DNA of 30,966 nucleotides from DASUUR01 sp036373975 (GTDB lineage: Bacteria; Patescibacteriota; Saccharimonadia; Saccharimonadales; Saccharimonadaceae). This document shows, piece by piece, positions 12,727 through 20,001 of this stretch; positions within the stretch are counted from its first letter, which is position 1, and every line of letters begins with the position of its first letter. Both the position numbers and the translations under genes were made by a program. The notes below the pieces were generated by a model. That model saw only the letters and a program-made list of their open reading frames with translations, did not search any database and was not told where the DNA came from. Location of the stretch: contig DASUUR010000003.1 of NCBI GenBank assembly GCA_036373975.1, positions 1-30,966 of the forward strand, written 5' to 3'.

Positions 12727-14109
12727 CTATTCTTTCACCTCGTCAATGCCACCCTTCATGTAGAAGGCGCCTTCAGGTTTGTCGTCATGCTTACCTTCCA
12801 GGATTTCTTTGAAACCACGGATGGTATCTTTGAGGCTCACGTAACTACCTGAGTTACCGGTGAACTTTTCAGCGACATGGAATGGCTGGCTTAAGAAGCG
12901 CTGGATACGACGTGCCCGGTTCACAATTTGTTTTTGATCATCAGACAATTCATCCATACCCAGGATCGCAATAATATCCTGGAGCTCTTTATATTGCTGT
13001 AACACGCGTTGCACTTCGCGGGCAACTTCGTAGTGCTCTTGGCCTACAACTTCGGGGTCGAGAATGGTAGAGCTTGAGTCGAGCGGGTCAACGGCAGGGT
13101 AAATACCAATTTCGGTAAGCGCACGGTTCAATACAATCGTTGAGTCGAGGTGGGCAAAGGTGGTAGCAGGGGCGGGGTCAGTTAAGTCGTCGGCTGGTAC
13201 GTACACGGCCTGGATAGAAGTCACTGAACCTTTCTTGGTAGAAGTAATGCGTTCCTGCAAAGCACCCATTTCTTGCTGCAGGTTTGGCTGGTAGCCCACA
13301 GCAGACGGCAAACGGCCAAGCAAAGCAGACACCTCTGCACCCGCTTGAGTGAAGCGGAAGATGTTATCAACAAATAAAAGAACGTCTTTGCCTTCATCGC
13401 GGAACGACTCGGCCATAGTTAAGCCCGATAGCGCTACACGCAGACGCGCGCCCGGTGGTTCATTCATCTGGCCAAAGACCAGCGAAGTTTTATCGAGTAC
13501 GCCAGCCTCTTTCATCTCTTCGTAGAGGTCATTACCTTCACGAGTACGCTCACCGACACCAGCGAACACCGAATTACCGCTGTGGAACTTCGCAATGTTA
13601 TTAATAAGCTCCTGGATCAAGACGGTTTTACCTACGCCAGCACCGCCAAATAGGCCGACCTTACCACCTTTAGCAATTGGCGCGATAAGATCGATCACCT
13701 TAATACCAGTTTCAAGGATTTCAGTTTTACCAGATTGCTCGGTCAAGGCAGGTGGGTCACGGTGGATAGGGGCGGTTGCACCCTTAAGTGCCGGCTTGTC
13801 GTCGATTGGTTCACCAGTTACGTTGAACATGCGGCCTTGCGTTTCTTGCCCCACTGGCACACTAATTGGCGCGCCAGTCGCAGTAACCTCAGTACCGCGC
13901 GCAACGCCATCGGTAGTTGCTAAAGCAATTGCTCGCACACTTGTTTCGCTCAAATGTTGCGCTACCTCGAGCACCAATGTGCCGCTCTGGCGCTCAATAT
14001 GTAGCGCATCGTAAATCGCCGGCAAGCTACCTTTGTCAAACTCAACATCAACAACAACACCAACAACCTGAATGACCTTTCCGGTCGCAGTTTTTTTATC
14101 TGTCGCCAT
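12727..14109 (-). CDS. atpD: ATP synthase F1 subunit beta
   Basis: This is the 460-aa catalytic subunit of the F1 hexamer. The P-loop GGAGVGKT is at residues 155-162, with the GERTREGNDLYEEM catalytic glutamate and arginine region at about 186-199. LLFVDNIFRFTQAGAEVSALLGR (cited by position, about 245-267) is Walker B and the DELSEED-proximal core. DELSDDQ replaces the common DELSEED motif near residue 394. The start has AAGGAG 5-6 nt upstream of the ATG. Length and motifs are normal, so an active enzyme is expected. Confidence 0.98.
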   Translation of the reverse strand: MATDKKTATGKVIQVVGVVVDVEFDKGSLPAIYDALHIERQSGTLVLEVAQHLSETSVRAIALATTDGVARGTEVTATGAPISVPVGQETQGRMFNVTGEPIDDKPALKGATAPIHRDPPALTEQSGKTEILETGIKVIDLIAPIAKGGKVGLFGGAGVGKTVLIQELINNIAKFHSGNSVFAGVGERTREGNDLYEEMKEAGVLDKTSLVFGQMNEPPGARLRVALSGLTMAESFRDEGKDVLLFVDNIFRFTQAGAEVSALLGRLPSAVGYQPNLQQEMGALQERITSTKKGSVTSIQAVYVPADDLTDPAPATTFAHLDSTIVLNRALTEIGIYPAVDPLDSSSTILDPEVVGQEHYEVAREVQRVLQQYKELQDIIAILGMDELSDDQKQIVNRARRIQRFLSQPFHVAEKFTGNSGSYVSLKDTIRGFKEILEGKHDDKPEGAFYMKGGIDEVKE

Positions 14110-14140
14110 AATTACTCCTTATTTTCTCCTGTAAAAATCA

Positions 14141-15007
14141 TCATGAAACCGCCTCAGCACCACTACTAATTTCGGCGAGCTCCTGCGTAATCGCTGCTTG
14201 CCTGACCTTATTCATCTCGAGCGTAAGGTCATCGACTAAATCGTTTGCGTTATCGGTAGCATTTTTCATAGCAACCATACGCATACTGTGCTCACTGGCC
14301 GTCGCATCGAGCAGCGTCTGAAACAGCTGCGCCTCAATGAGTCGACGCGTTGCGCCTTCAAGCACTTCGGTCTTGCTTGGTTCAAACTCTGCATTGGCAA
14401 TATCACCACTCACAGTAACTTCGTTAAAACCAGCAGGCAATAGCCGTTGCACGCCTACGGTTTGGGTGATGCTATTGATATACTCTGTGTAGATCACATC
14501 CACAGCATCCACTTCGCCTGCAATAAACTTGCCGACAATCGTTGCCATAATTGGCCGAACTTCGCCGCCCGTAGGCCGCTCAGACAAGTTCTCGTACACT
14601 CCAAGCACCTTCGTATCCTTGAGGCGAGCTACAAACTGCGCACCCTTACGACCAATCGCAATTGTTTCGTTTTTAATTCCAGCTGCATCGTCTTCGCGAA
14701 GTAGCTGAATATAACGCTTCATGACGTTGGTGTTGTACGCCCCAGCTAAACCCTTGTTACTTGTGACCACCACGATGAGCCGTGCCTTGACCTCGCGCTT
14801 CTTGAAAAGTGGGTGAGAGTCTGTCGCACCGTTAGCCGACAGAAATGTCAACAGCTCTGCGCCTGCGCGAGCATACAAACTCGTCGCCTGGGTAGCTTCT
14901 TGAGCCCGGCGCATTTTGCTCGCAGCCACGAGCTCCATCGCCTTAGTGATCTGGCGAGTGCTCTTGACCGAACGAATCCTTAATTTAAGTTGACGAGTAG
15001 AAGGCAT
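14141..15007 (-). CDS. atpG: ATP synthase F1 subunit gamma
   Basis: This is the 288-aa rotor shaft subunit. The N-terminal helix PSTRQLKLRIRSVKSTRQIT continues into KAMELVAASKM, the strongly conserved family start, and the C-terminal helix carries the conserved run ending in NKVRQAAITQELAEISSGA, which inserts into the alpha/beta ring. The central Rossmann-like domain contains VVVTSNKGLAGAYN. It begins 5 nt after atpA with only a weak ribosome binding site, so translational coupling is likely. Length is normal. Confidence 0.97.
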   Translation of the reverse strand: MPSTRQLKLRIRSVKSTRQITKAMELVAASKMRRAQEATQATSLYARAGAELLTFLSANGATDSHPLFKKREVKARLIVVVTSNKGLAGAYNTNVMKRYIQLLREDDAAGIKNETIAIGRKGAQFVARLKDTKVLGVYENLSERPTGGEVRPIMATIVGKFIAGEVDAVDVIYTEYINSITQTVGVQRLLPAGFNEVTVSGDIANAEFEPSKTEVLEGATRRLIEAQLFQTLLDATASEHSMRMVAMKNATDNANDLVDDLTLEMNKVRQAAITQELAEISSGAEAVS

Positions 15008-15012
15008 GAGTT

Positions 15013-16542
15013 TTAACTCTTGGCGTAGCCTTTGGCAACTTTTTCGGCTGCTTTTTTAATAGTCGCGAGCTGCTCGTCGGTTGGCTTGTCGCCCTTATTA
15101 AGTGTACGCATTGCCTCTTTATGATCGCTCCATAGGCTGGTAAGTACTGCAGCTTGCGCATCTTTGATCTTCTTAACGGGAACTGTATCGAAAAGCCCTT
15201 CAGTTACAGCAACAATACTTGCAACCTGCTCCCACACGCTCATTGGCTGGAATTGCGGTTGCTTTAGTAGTTCAGTGAGGCGCTGGCCGCGGTCAATTTG
15301 CTTCTTGGTAGCTTCGTCAAGATCAGAGCCAAATTGTGCAAAGCTAGCGAGCTCGCGGAACTGCGCCAAACTAAGCTTTAAGCTACCACTCACGCTTTTC
15401 ACGGCTTTAGTCTGCGCAGCACCACCAACACGGCTGACCGAAAGACCCATGGAGATCGCTGGGCGAATACCTTGGTAGAACAAGTCTGTCTCAAGGAAGA
15501 TCTGTCCGTCGGTGATTGAGATCACATTGGTTGGTACGTATGCTGAAATGTCACCAGCCTGCGTTTCGATAATCGGCAAAGCAGTTAAGGAACCGGCACC
15601 AAGCGCGTCATTAAGTTTGGCTGAGCGCTCAAGAAGGCGAGAGTGCAAGTAGAACACATCACCAGGGAAGGCTTCGCGGCCAGGTGGGCGACGGAGTAGC
15701 AGTGACATCTGGCGGTACGCAACCGCGTGCTTAGTAAGATCGTCGTACACCATAAGTGCATGGCCTTTGTTGTCGCGGAAGTATTCCCCCATGGCAGTAC
15801 CGGCATATGGCGCTAAGTAGAGTAGAGAAGCGGGGTCTGCAGGGCCGGTAGCCACAACAATGGTATTTTCCATAACGCCTTCTTCTTTGAGACGTTCCAC
15901 AATACGAGAAATCTTAGAGAGCTTTTGCCCAATCGCAACATACACGTTCACTACGCCAGTCTTTTGGCGAGCTTGGTTGATCATGGTATCAACAGCGATA
16001 GCCGTTTTACCAGTTTGGCGGTCACCAATAATAAGTTCTCGCTGACCACGACCTATCGGCACAATCGCATCGATACCCATCACTCCGGTCATAAGGGGCT
16101 CATGCACGCTCTTGCGAGCCATAACGCCCGGCGCAGGCTTTTCTACTAACCCACGAGCTTTGGCAACAATAGGACCCTTGCCGTCAAGCGGACGACCAAG
16201 CGGGTCAACCACACGCCCAAGTAACTCGGGGCCAACTGGTACATCGAGAACTTTTCCGCTCAAGCGAACAGTCGCACCAGCTTTTACTTTAGTGTCAGCG
16301 CCAAGTAGTACCGCACCAATCTCGTCTTCCATTAGGTTCAGTACGAAAGCTTCGACGTCGCCGTCGTCTGATTCAATCTTCAGTACTTCGTTAAAGCCGG
16401 CGCTTGATAGGCCGTAAATCCAGGCAACGCCGTCACCAACACGAGTAACAATGCCGACCTTTTCAAGGCCTTCGCTGCTACGCAAGCCTTCGATGGCAGT
16501 GCGCAGTTCGCGGGTTAGTTCTTTGATTGCTATATCTGCCAC
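15013..16542 (-). CDS. atpA: ATP synthase F1 subunit alpha
   Basis: This is the 509-aa non-catalytic nucleotide-binding subunit of F1. The P-loop GDRQTGKT is at residues 173-180, and the arginine finger region is within SISMGLSVSRVGGAAQTKA (about 360-378). The start codon is GTG at 16542, supported by AAGGAG 6 nt upstream; there is no in-frame ATG nearby that fits. The N-terminal helix that binds subunit delta is present (IAIKELTRELRTAIEGL). It lies 3 nt after atpH. Length and motifs are normal. Confidence 0.98.
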   Translation of the reverse strand: MADIAIKELTRELRTAIEGLRSSEGLEKVGIVTRVGDGVAWIYGLSSAGFNEVLKIESDDGDVEAFVLNLMEDEIGAVLLGADTKVKAGATVRLSGKVLDVPVGPELLGRVVDPLGRPLDGKGPIVAKARGLVEKPAPGVMARKSVHEPLMTGVMGIDAIVPIGRGQRELIIGDRQTGKTAIAVDTMINQARQKTGVVNVYVAIGQKLSKISRIVERLKEEGVMENTIVVATGPADPASLLYLAPYAGTAMGEYFRDNKGHALMVYDDLTKHAVAYRQMSLLLRRPPGREAFPGDVFYLHSRLLERSAKLNDALGAGSLTALPIIETQAGDISAYVPTNVISITDGQIFLETDLFYQGIRPAISMGLSVSRVGGAAQTKAVKSVSGSLKLSLAQFRELASFAQFGSDLDEATKKQIDRGQRLTELLKQPQFQPMSVWEQVASIVAVTEGLFDTVPVKKIKDAQAAVLTSLWSDHKEAMRTLNKGDKPTDEQLATIKKAAEKVAKGYAKS

Positions 16543-16545
16543 CGT

Positions 16546-16950
16546 TTACTCCTTTTCTTTTGTTGCAGTTAATTGTTGTAGCTGTGAGCGAACCGATCCG
16601 TCAAAATAGCTATCGGGTGTTTGTATGGTGATGCCTCCGATAAGCGTTGGATCGATTGATTCTTGTAGCTCTACTTTACGAGCTTTCGTACGTTGTTGCA
16701 CAAAGTTCGTGATTGCCATGCGCAGATCATCAGTAAGTGGCTGTACTGTTGCAACTTGTGCAGTAACTGTATCAAACTTGGCTGCCAACACTTCCTCGAT
16801 ATCTCGTAGCAACATATCGATCTGGTGCAGCTGCTTGTTCTCAATAAGATACGCCGCTAGCTGCCGGGCAAGTGTCTGAACGGAAGCATCACCGAGAGCA
16901 AGCCGGCCAGCAGTGTACTCAGCAAGTCGCCGTCGCGAGAGTTGCGCCAC
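16546..16950 (-). CDS. atpH: ATP synthase F1 subunit delta (short form)
   Basis: This is a 134-aa peripheral stalk subunit that joins the top of F1 to subunit b. It is identified by its position between atpF and atpA, and by a C-terminal region with the delta-like motif IDPTLIGGITIQTPDSYFDG followed by SVRSQLQQL. It is clearly shorter than the usual 170-180 residues. The C-terminal part is kept, so the shortening is in the N-terminal six-helix bundle that binds the alpha subunits, which is reduced to about 65 residues. It starts 1 nt after the atpF stop codon. Confidence 0.88.
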   Translation of the reverse strand: MAQLSRRRLAEYTAGRLALGDASVQTLARQLAAYLIENKQLHQIDMLLRDIEEVLAAKFDTVTAQVATVQPLTDDLRMAITNFVQQRTKARKVELQESIDPTLIGGITIQTPDSYFDGSVRSQLQQLTATKEKE

Positions 16951-16951
16951 C

Positions 16952-17500
16952 TTATTTCGCCTCGCTCAGTGCAGCCTTTATTAAGTCTGCGTCCTTAGTA
17001 GGGTCAAGCTTGGTGCGGATGATTTTTTCGGTCGCTTGCGCCACCAGCTGCGTCATCTCGCCCTGTAATGCCACTCGTGCCTTGGCAACATCTTGCTCTA
17101 GTTGCGCCTGAGCGTCAGCTACAATACGCTCTGCGCGCTTTACAGCCTTATCTTCGGCGTCGGCCACAATAGTCGCAGCTTCTTTTTGTGCAGTTTCTAC
17201 GACAGCATCAGCATCTTTGCGTGCAGCCTTAAGTAAAGCTGCTATCTCTTTTTGGGTTTCGGCTGCTTGTGTTTCGGCTTCTTGCGCAGCCGCAACACTT
17301 TTAGCAATTGCTTTCTCGCGTGAATCGATGGCTTTTACTAGCGGCGGGTAGACAAATTTTGCCAAAAACCATAGCAGCACCAAAAAGGCGAGTGTTTGCA
17401 AAAGCAAAACTTGCCAGTCAATACCAAGCGCACTAAACAAGCTCGGCTGTGCTTCACTGTGCGTTTCGGCGGTAGCGATTATGTGCGTAAGGTATTCCAT
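16952..17500 (-). CDS. atpF: ATP synthase Fo subunit b
   Basis: This is a 182-aa peripheral stalk subunit. A short N-terminal segment precedes one membrane helix (about residues 29-50, LLLQTLAFLVLLWFLAKFVY), followed by PPLVKAIDSREKAIAKSVA and a long charged, Ala/Glu/Lys-rich coiled coil to the C-terminus. The extra 28 residues before the membrane helix are somewhat long. GGGAG lies 5 nt upstream of the ATG. There is one b gene only and no b-prime, so a b2 homodimer is expected. Confidence 0.95.
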   Translation of the reverse strand: MEYLTHIIATAETHSEAQPSLFSALGIDWQVLLLQTLAFLVLLWFLAKFVYPPLVKAIDSREKAIAKSVAAAQEAETQAAETQKEIAALLKAARKDADAVVETAQKEAATIVADAEDKAVKRAERIVADAQAQLEQDVAKARVALQGEMTQLVAQATEKIIRTKLDPTKDADLIKAALSEAK

Positions 17501-17521
17501 TAGTGCTCCCTGTGGCTACCC

Positions 17522-17734
17522 TTAAATTACGCCAGCAATAATAGCAACAATGATAGCGATGATCGCGAGGGCATCAACGAATGAAATACCCAAGATCATC
17601 AGTGTTCGAATGTCACCAATGCGCTCAGGGTTACGACCTGCTGCGGTAACAGCAGCAGCGCCAACGAGGCCTGCACCGAGTGCAGCGAAGGCTGCTGGGA
17701 TTGCATAGGTAAGTCCAAATGCGAGTTCTTGCAT
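17522..17734 (-). CDS. atpE: ATP synthase Fo subunit c
   Basis: This is the 70-aa rotor ring subunit, with two membrane helices joined by the polar loop GRNPERIGD. The ion-binding carboxylate is Asp54 in SFVDALAII. The sodium-type pattern (Gln in helix 1 with Glu plus Ser/Thr in helix 2) is not seen, so proton coupling is the better inference. AAGGAG lies 9 nt upstream of the ATG, a strong site that fits the high copy number needed for the c ring. Confidence 0.96.
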   Translation of the reverse strand: MQELAFGLTYAIPAAFAALGAGLVGAAAVTAAGRNPERIGDIRTLMILGISFVDALAIIAIIVAIIAGVI

Positions 17735-17767
17735 AATTAATATCTCCTTATAAATTTTAATTAACTA

Positions 17768-18613
17768 CTATGTATCATTGCCAGCCATGACTGGTTTCTT
17801 AGGCCGAACGGCGGGGGAATGATCTTTTTTAGGCGCATGATTGTCGTGCCCATGCGAGGCAATACCGAGGGAAATAAACACGACAGTAAGCATAAAGAAA
17901 ATGTAGGCCTGTACACCACCAATAAATAGCTCAAATATCATAAATGGCGGCAGAGAGAGCGGACTAAACCACACAGTTAAGAAGGCAATCATCGCTAGTA
18001 GGACTTCGCCGGCAAATACATTACCAAACAAACGCAAGCTTAGGCCCACCAAACGCGAAAATTCTGCAATAAGCTCAAGGATGCCTTCAAAAGCACCGGC
18101 TGGATCCTTGAAAGGATTGCGGAAATACCGCGCTGCATTACCACCAAACCCGTGCACCTTAATAGCATAAATCTGAGCAGTTATCATAGTGACAATCGCC
18201 AGAGCAAATGTAACATTAAGATCGGCTGCAAGGCCACGGAACAGCGGCACACCATCGATTGTAATCGGGCCAATGATCGGGAAAATACCCAGCCAATACT
18301 GAATAACAATAAAGAAGAATAGCGTAATAGGGAGTGGCGCCAGTCGCTTAGCGATTTTTTTATCACCAACTACTTGTTCCACCGTACTATAGAGCATTTC
18401 AAACACCCACTGTACAGCACTCACCAGGCGGTTCTTGCGGCCTTTTTTAATTGAGCGTGCAACGTACACCAATAGCCCAATTAAAAGTGCATAACCAAAC
18501 ACGCCCATAATCAATGAGTTTGTCACCGGGAAGGAACCGATACGGAAAATTTCCTCAGCAATCAAGCTGACATGAGGGGATTTTTCAACGGCAAAAAATG
18601 TACTATTTGTCAT
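17768..18613 (-). CDS. atpB: ATP synthase Fo subunit a
   Basis: This is the 281-aa stator channel subunit. The essential arginine is Arg194 in LSLRLFGNVFAGEVLL, followed by the conserved late helices (FELFIGGVQAYIFFMLTVVFI). Five or six membrane helices are visible. The C-terminal 30 residues are charged and His/Lys/Pro-rich (GHDNHAPKKDHSP) and extend beyond the usual end. The ATG overlaps the end of the upstream atpZ-like gene by 11 bp, so the two are probably translationally coupled. Confidence 0.96.
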   Translation of the reverse strand: MTNSTFFAVEKSPHVSLIAEEIFRIGSFPVTNSLIMGVFGYALLIGLLVYVARSIKKGRKNRLVSAVQWVFEMLYSTVEQVVGDKKIAKRLAPLPITLFFFIVIQYWLGIFPIIGPITIDGVPLFRGLAADLNVTFALAIVTMITAQIYAIKVHGFGGNAARYFRNPFKDPAGAFEGILELIAEFSRLVGLSLRLFGNVFAGEVLLAMIAFLTVWFSPLSLPPFMIFELFIGGVQAYIFFMLTVVFISLGIASHGHDNHAPKKDHSPAVRPKKPVMAGNDT

Positions 18614-18869
18614 GGGTTTCGTTATTAATAGTTTTAATCTGTAAGAAGATTAACACCCCAGCCGTAATCGCACCGAGCGTCACACCGGCCAATGCGCCAA
18701 GTGGTCGGGGCGTAGCCTGACTATCAGCCCACAGCCCAATCAAAAGCCCGCCAATAGTCGGAACAAATAAACGAAGAGTGGTATCGGCAAGAGTGCGGAG
18801 CAGTAAAAATACCGTCTTCCGTGACGGTACGGGCGCAGGGTCGTTACTGGGGTGCTGCGTCGTAGCCAT
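18603..18869 (-). CDS. AtpZ/AtpI-like small membrane protein, first gene of the ATP synthase operon
   Basis: This is an 88-aa protein with a polar N-terminus of about 20 residues and two hydrophobic segments (about 34-47 and 56-77) separated by WADSQATPRPLGAL. This size, topology and position before atpB fit AtpZ/AtpI, which assist c-ring assembly or ion supply; similarity at sequence level is too weak to choose a symbol. The ATG is 10 nt after a TACAAT -10 box, so this gene carries the operon promoter and has a nearly leaderless start. Confidence 0.75.
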   Translation of the reverse strand: MATTQHPSNDPAPVPSRKTVFLLLRTLADTTLRLFVPTIGGLLIGLWADSQATPRPLGALAGVTLGAITAGVLIFLQIKTINNETHDK

Positions 18870-18879
18870 ATACGAGGCA

Positions 18880-18908
18880 ATTGTAACAGATATTACACAT
18901 AAAACAAG
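18880..18908 (-). promoter_or_regulatory. Promoter of the ATP synthase operon
   Basis: On the minus strand a TACAAT -10 (18885-18880) is preceded by CTTGTT at 17 nt, or TTGTTT at 16 nt (18908-18902). The -10 ends 10 nt before the first ATG of the operon. Confidence 0.55.
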
Positions 18909-18954
18909 AACCCCTTAGTGGCTTTTCAATCCAAAGTGCCGTAAAATTACACAT

Positions 18955-19152
18955 ATGCCTCGTCGCAATAATTCTACTAAACCCATGGTACGCCGCGAGT
19001 CCACCTGCAGCGTTAAGGTACGCTACGCTTCTGAGGCCGAAGCACAGCAAGCTGCCGAGCGACAAATGCTCATGCATATGGGGCTGGAACTACGCACTTA
19101 TCAGTGCCCCTACTGCAATAATTGGCACCTTACAAGAAATCGCGAACAATAG
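18955..19152 (+). CDS. Mini-protein with C-terminal CxxC-x3-H zinc-type motif
   Basis: This is a 65-aa protein with a basic N-terminus, a helical middle (ASEAEAQQAAERQMLMHM) and a C-terminal YQCPYCNNWHLT motif in which C51, C54 and H58 could bind zinc together with C18. I do not know a named family. A TAAAAT box at 18942-18947 ends 7 nt before the ATG, which fits the leaderless pattern. It is divergent from the ATP synthase operon and 29 nt upstream of the glutaredoxin gene. A role in nucleic-acid binding or as a small adaptor is only a guess. Confidence 0.75.
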   Translation: MPRRNNSTKPMVRRESTCSVKVRYASEAEAQQAAERQMLMHMGLELRTYQCPYCNNWHLTRNREQ

Positions 19153-19181
19153 TATACTAAGTATAGTAAAGGAGTTACTCA

Positions 19182-19469
19182 ATGCCTGCAGATACCCCAC
19201 AAATCATTATCTACTCAACCTCATGGTGTGGCTTTTGCCATAGCGAGAAACAATACCTTGATCGACTAGGTATTCCATATATTGATAAAGACGTTGAACA
19301 AGATGAAGCAGCCTACACAGAACTTATGCAAAAGATCAATGGCCAGTACCAAGGTGTCCCTATGACCGACATTGGGGGCGATATGATCTTAGGCTTTGAC
19401 CGTGAAGCTATTAATGAGGCGATCAAAAGACACGGCATTACGCCAACCGAGCAACCACAAGCCGCCTAA
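19182..19469 (+). CDS. Glutaredoxin-like thiol-disulfide oxidoreductase
   Basis: This is a 95-aa cytoplasmic redox protein with a thioredoxin fold. IIIYSTSWCGFCH holds the active-site Cys16 and Cys19; the CGFC centre differs from the CPYC of classical glutaredoxins and is nearer to Mrx/NrdH-like forms. The cis-proline is in GVPMTDIGG, and a C-terminal helix follows. It has its own TATACT -10 (19153-19158) and, unlike most neighbours, a good AAAGGAG ribosome binding site 7 nt before the ATG. It could serve the Bcp peroxiredoxin or ribonucleotide reductase; neither is shown. Confidence 0.9.
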   Translation: MPADTPQIIIYSTSWCGFCHSEKQYLDRLGIPYIDKDVEQDEAAYTELMQKINGQYQGVPMTDIGGDMILGFDREAINEAIKRHGITPTEQPQAA

Positions 19470-19477
19470 ACGAAGAA

Positions 19478-19517
19478 CCGCCCCGCCGCCAACTACAGTG
19501 AGTTGACGACAGGGCGG
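19478..19517 (-). terminator. Terminator hairpin of the minus-strand GC-rich cassette
   Basis: A 17-bp stem (19478-19494/19501-19517, 6-nt loop) follows the stop of the gene at 19531. Three pairs (19484-19511, 19486-19509, 19489-19506) are G-U in minus-strand RNA but A-C mismatches in plus RNA, so it evolved as a minus-strand structure. It may still slow read-through from the glutaredoxin gene. Confidence 0.75.
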
Positions 19518-19530
19518 GAAACGCCACTGG

Positions 19531-19911
19531 CTAGAAGCCGGGCACGTGCTTGGAGTGGCCGATGCAGTAGACACGCTTCATGTTGCGTTCCGGGTCTGCA
19601 TGCGAAGAATCGTCCATACCAGATACCCTCCACACGAGGTTGATCAGATCCTTCAGCGGGTTCGGACGCCAGAGCCTGAGCTCAGCGCGGATCTTGTCGA
19701 GCTCGACGAGATCCTCCACGATCTCCACGGGCACGGTGCCGTGCGTGTCGCTTTCGTAGTTCACAGGAATAGTCGGGGAGGGGAGGATCACGATGTCGTA
19801 CGCCCTGCCCACGTCCTCCTGGTCCCTCTCGTTCTCGACACTGAGAACGAGCTTGTAGACGTGGAGCTCCTTTCTGGAGACCACGAAAGCGGCTCGCATC
19901 CTGTCTACCAT
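19531..19911 (-). CDS. Unknown small soluble protein, GC-rich minus-strand cassette
   Basis: This is a 126-aa protein of unknown family. The N-terminal half has strand-like segments (AAFVVSRKELHVYKLVLSVE, then AYDIVILPSPTIPVNYES); a middle Glu/Asp-rich helix (EIVEDLVELDKIRAELRLW) is followed by a polar tail with a single cysteine. No membrane segment. The start is ambiguous: ATG 19911 has GAGG almost touching it, while the in-frame ATG at 19899 has a GACAGG directly upstream. Codons are G/C-ending. It has its own promoter and hairpin, and lies downstream of and co-oriented with the ABC-F gene. Function unknown. Confidence 0.65.
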   Translation of the reverse strand: MVDRMRAAFVVSRKELHVYKLVLSVENERDQEDVGRAYDIVILPSPTIPVNYESDTHGTVPVEIVEDLVELDKIRAELRLWRPNPLKDLINLVWRVSGMDDSSHADPERNMKRVYCIGHSKHVPGF

Positions 19912-19972
19912 GCCTCGATCACATCCTAACTAGATCGTTTGGAACAGGTGTCGCTCTTTTCGAGCTTAGTAT

Positions 19973-20001
19973 ATTATAGCATAAGTTTAATAAATCTTCA
20001 A
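19973..20001 (-). promoter_or_regulatory. Promoter of the minus-strand GC-rich cassette
   Basis: On the minus strand TTGAAG (20001-19996), 17-nt spacer and consensus TATAAT (19978-19973) directly follow the ABC-F stop codon. The leader is about 55-60 nt and starts with a small GCTC/GAGC hairpin. Confidence 0.65.
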
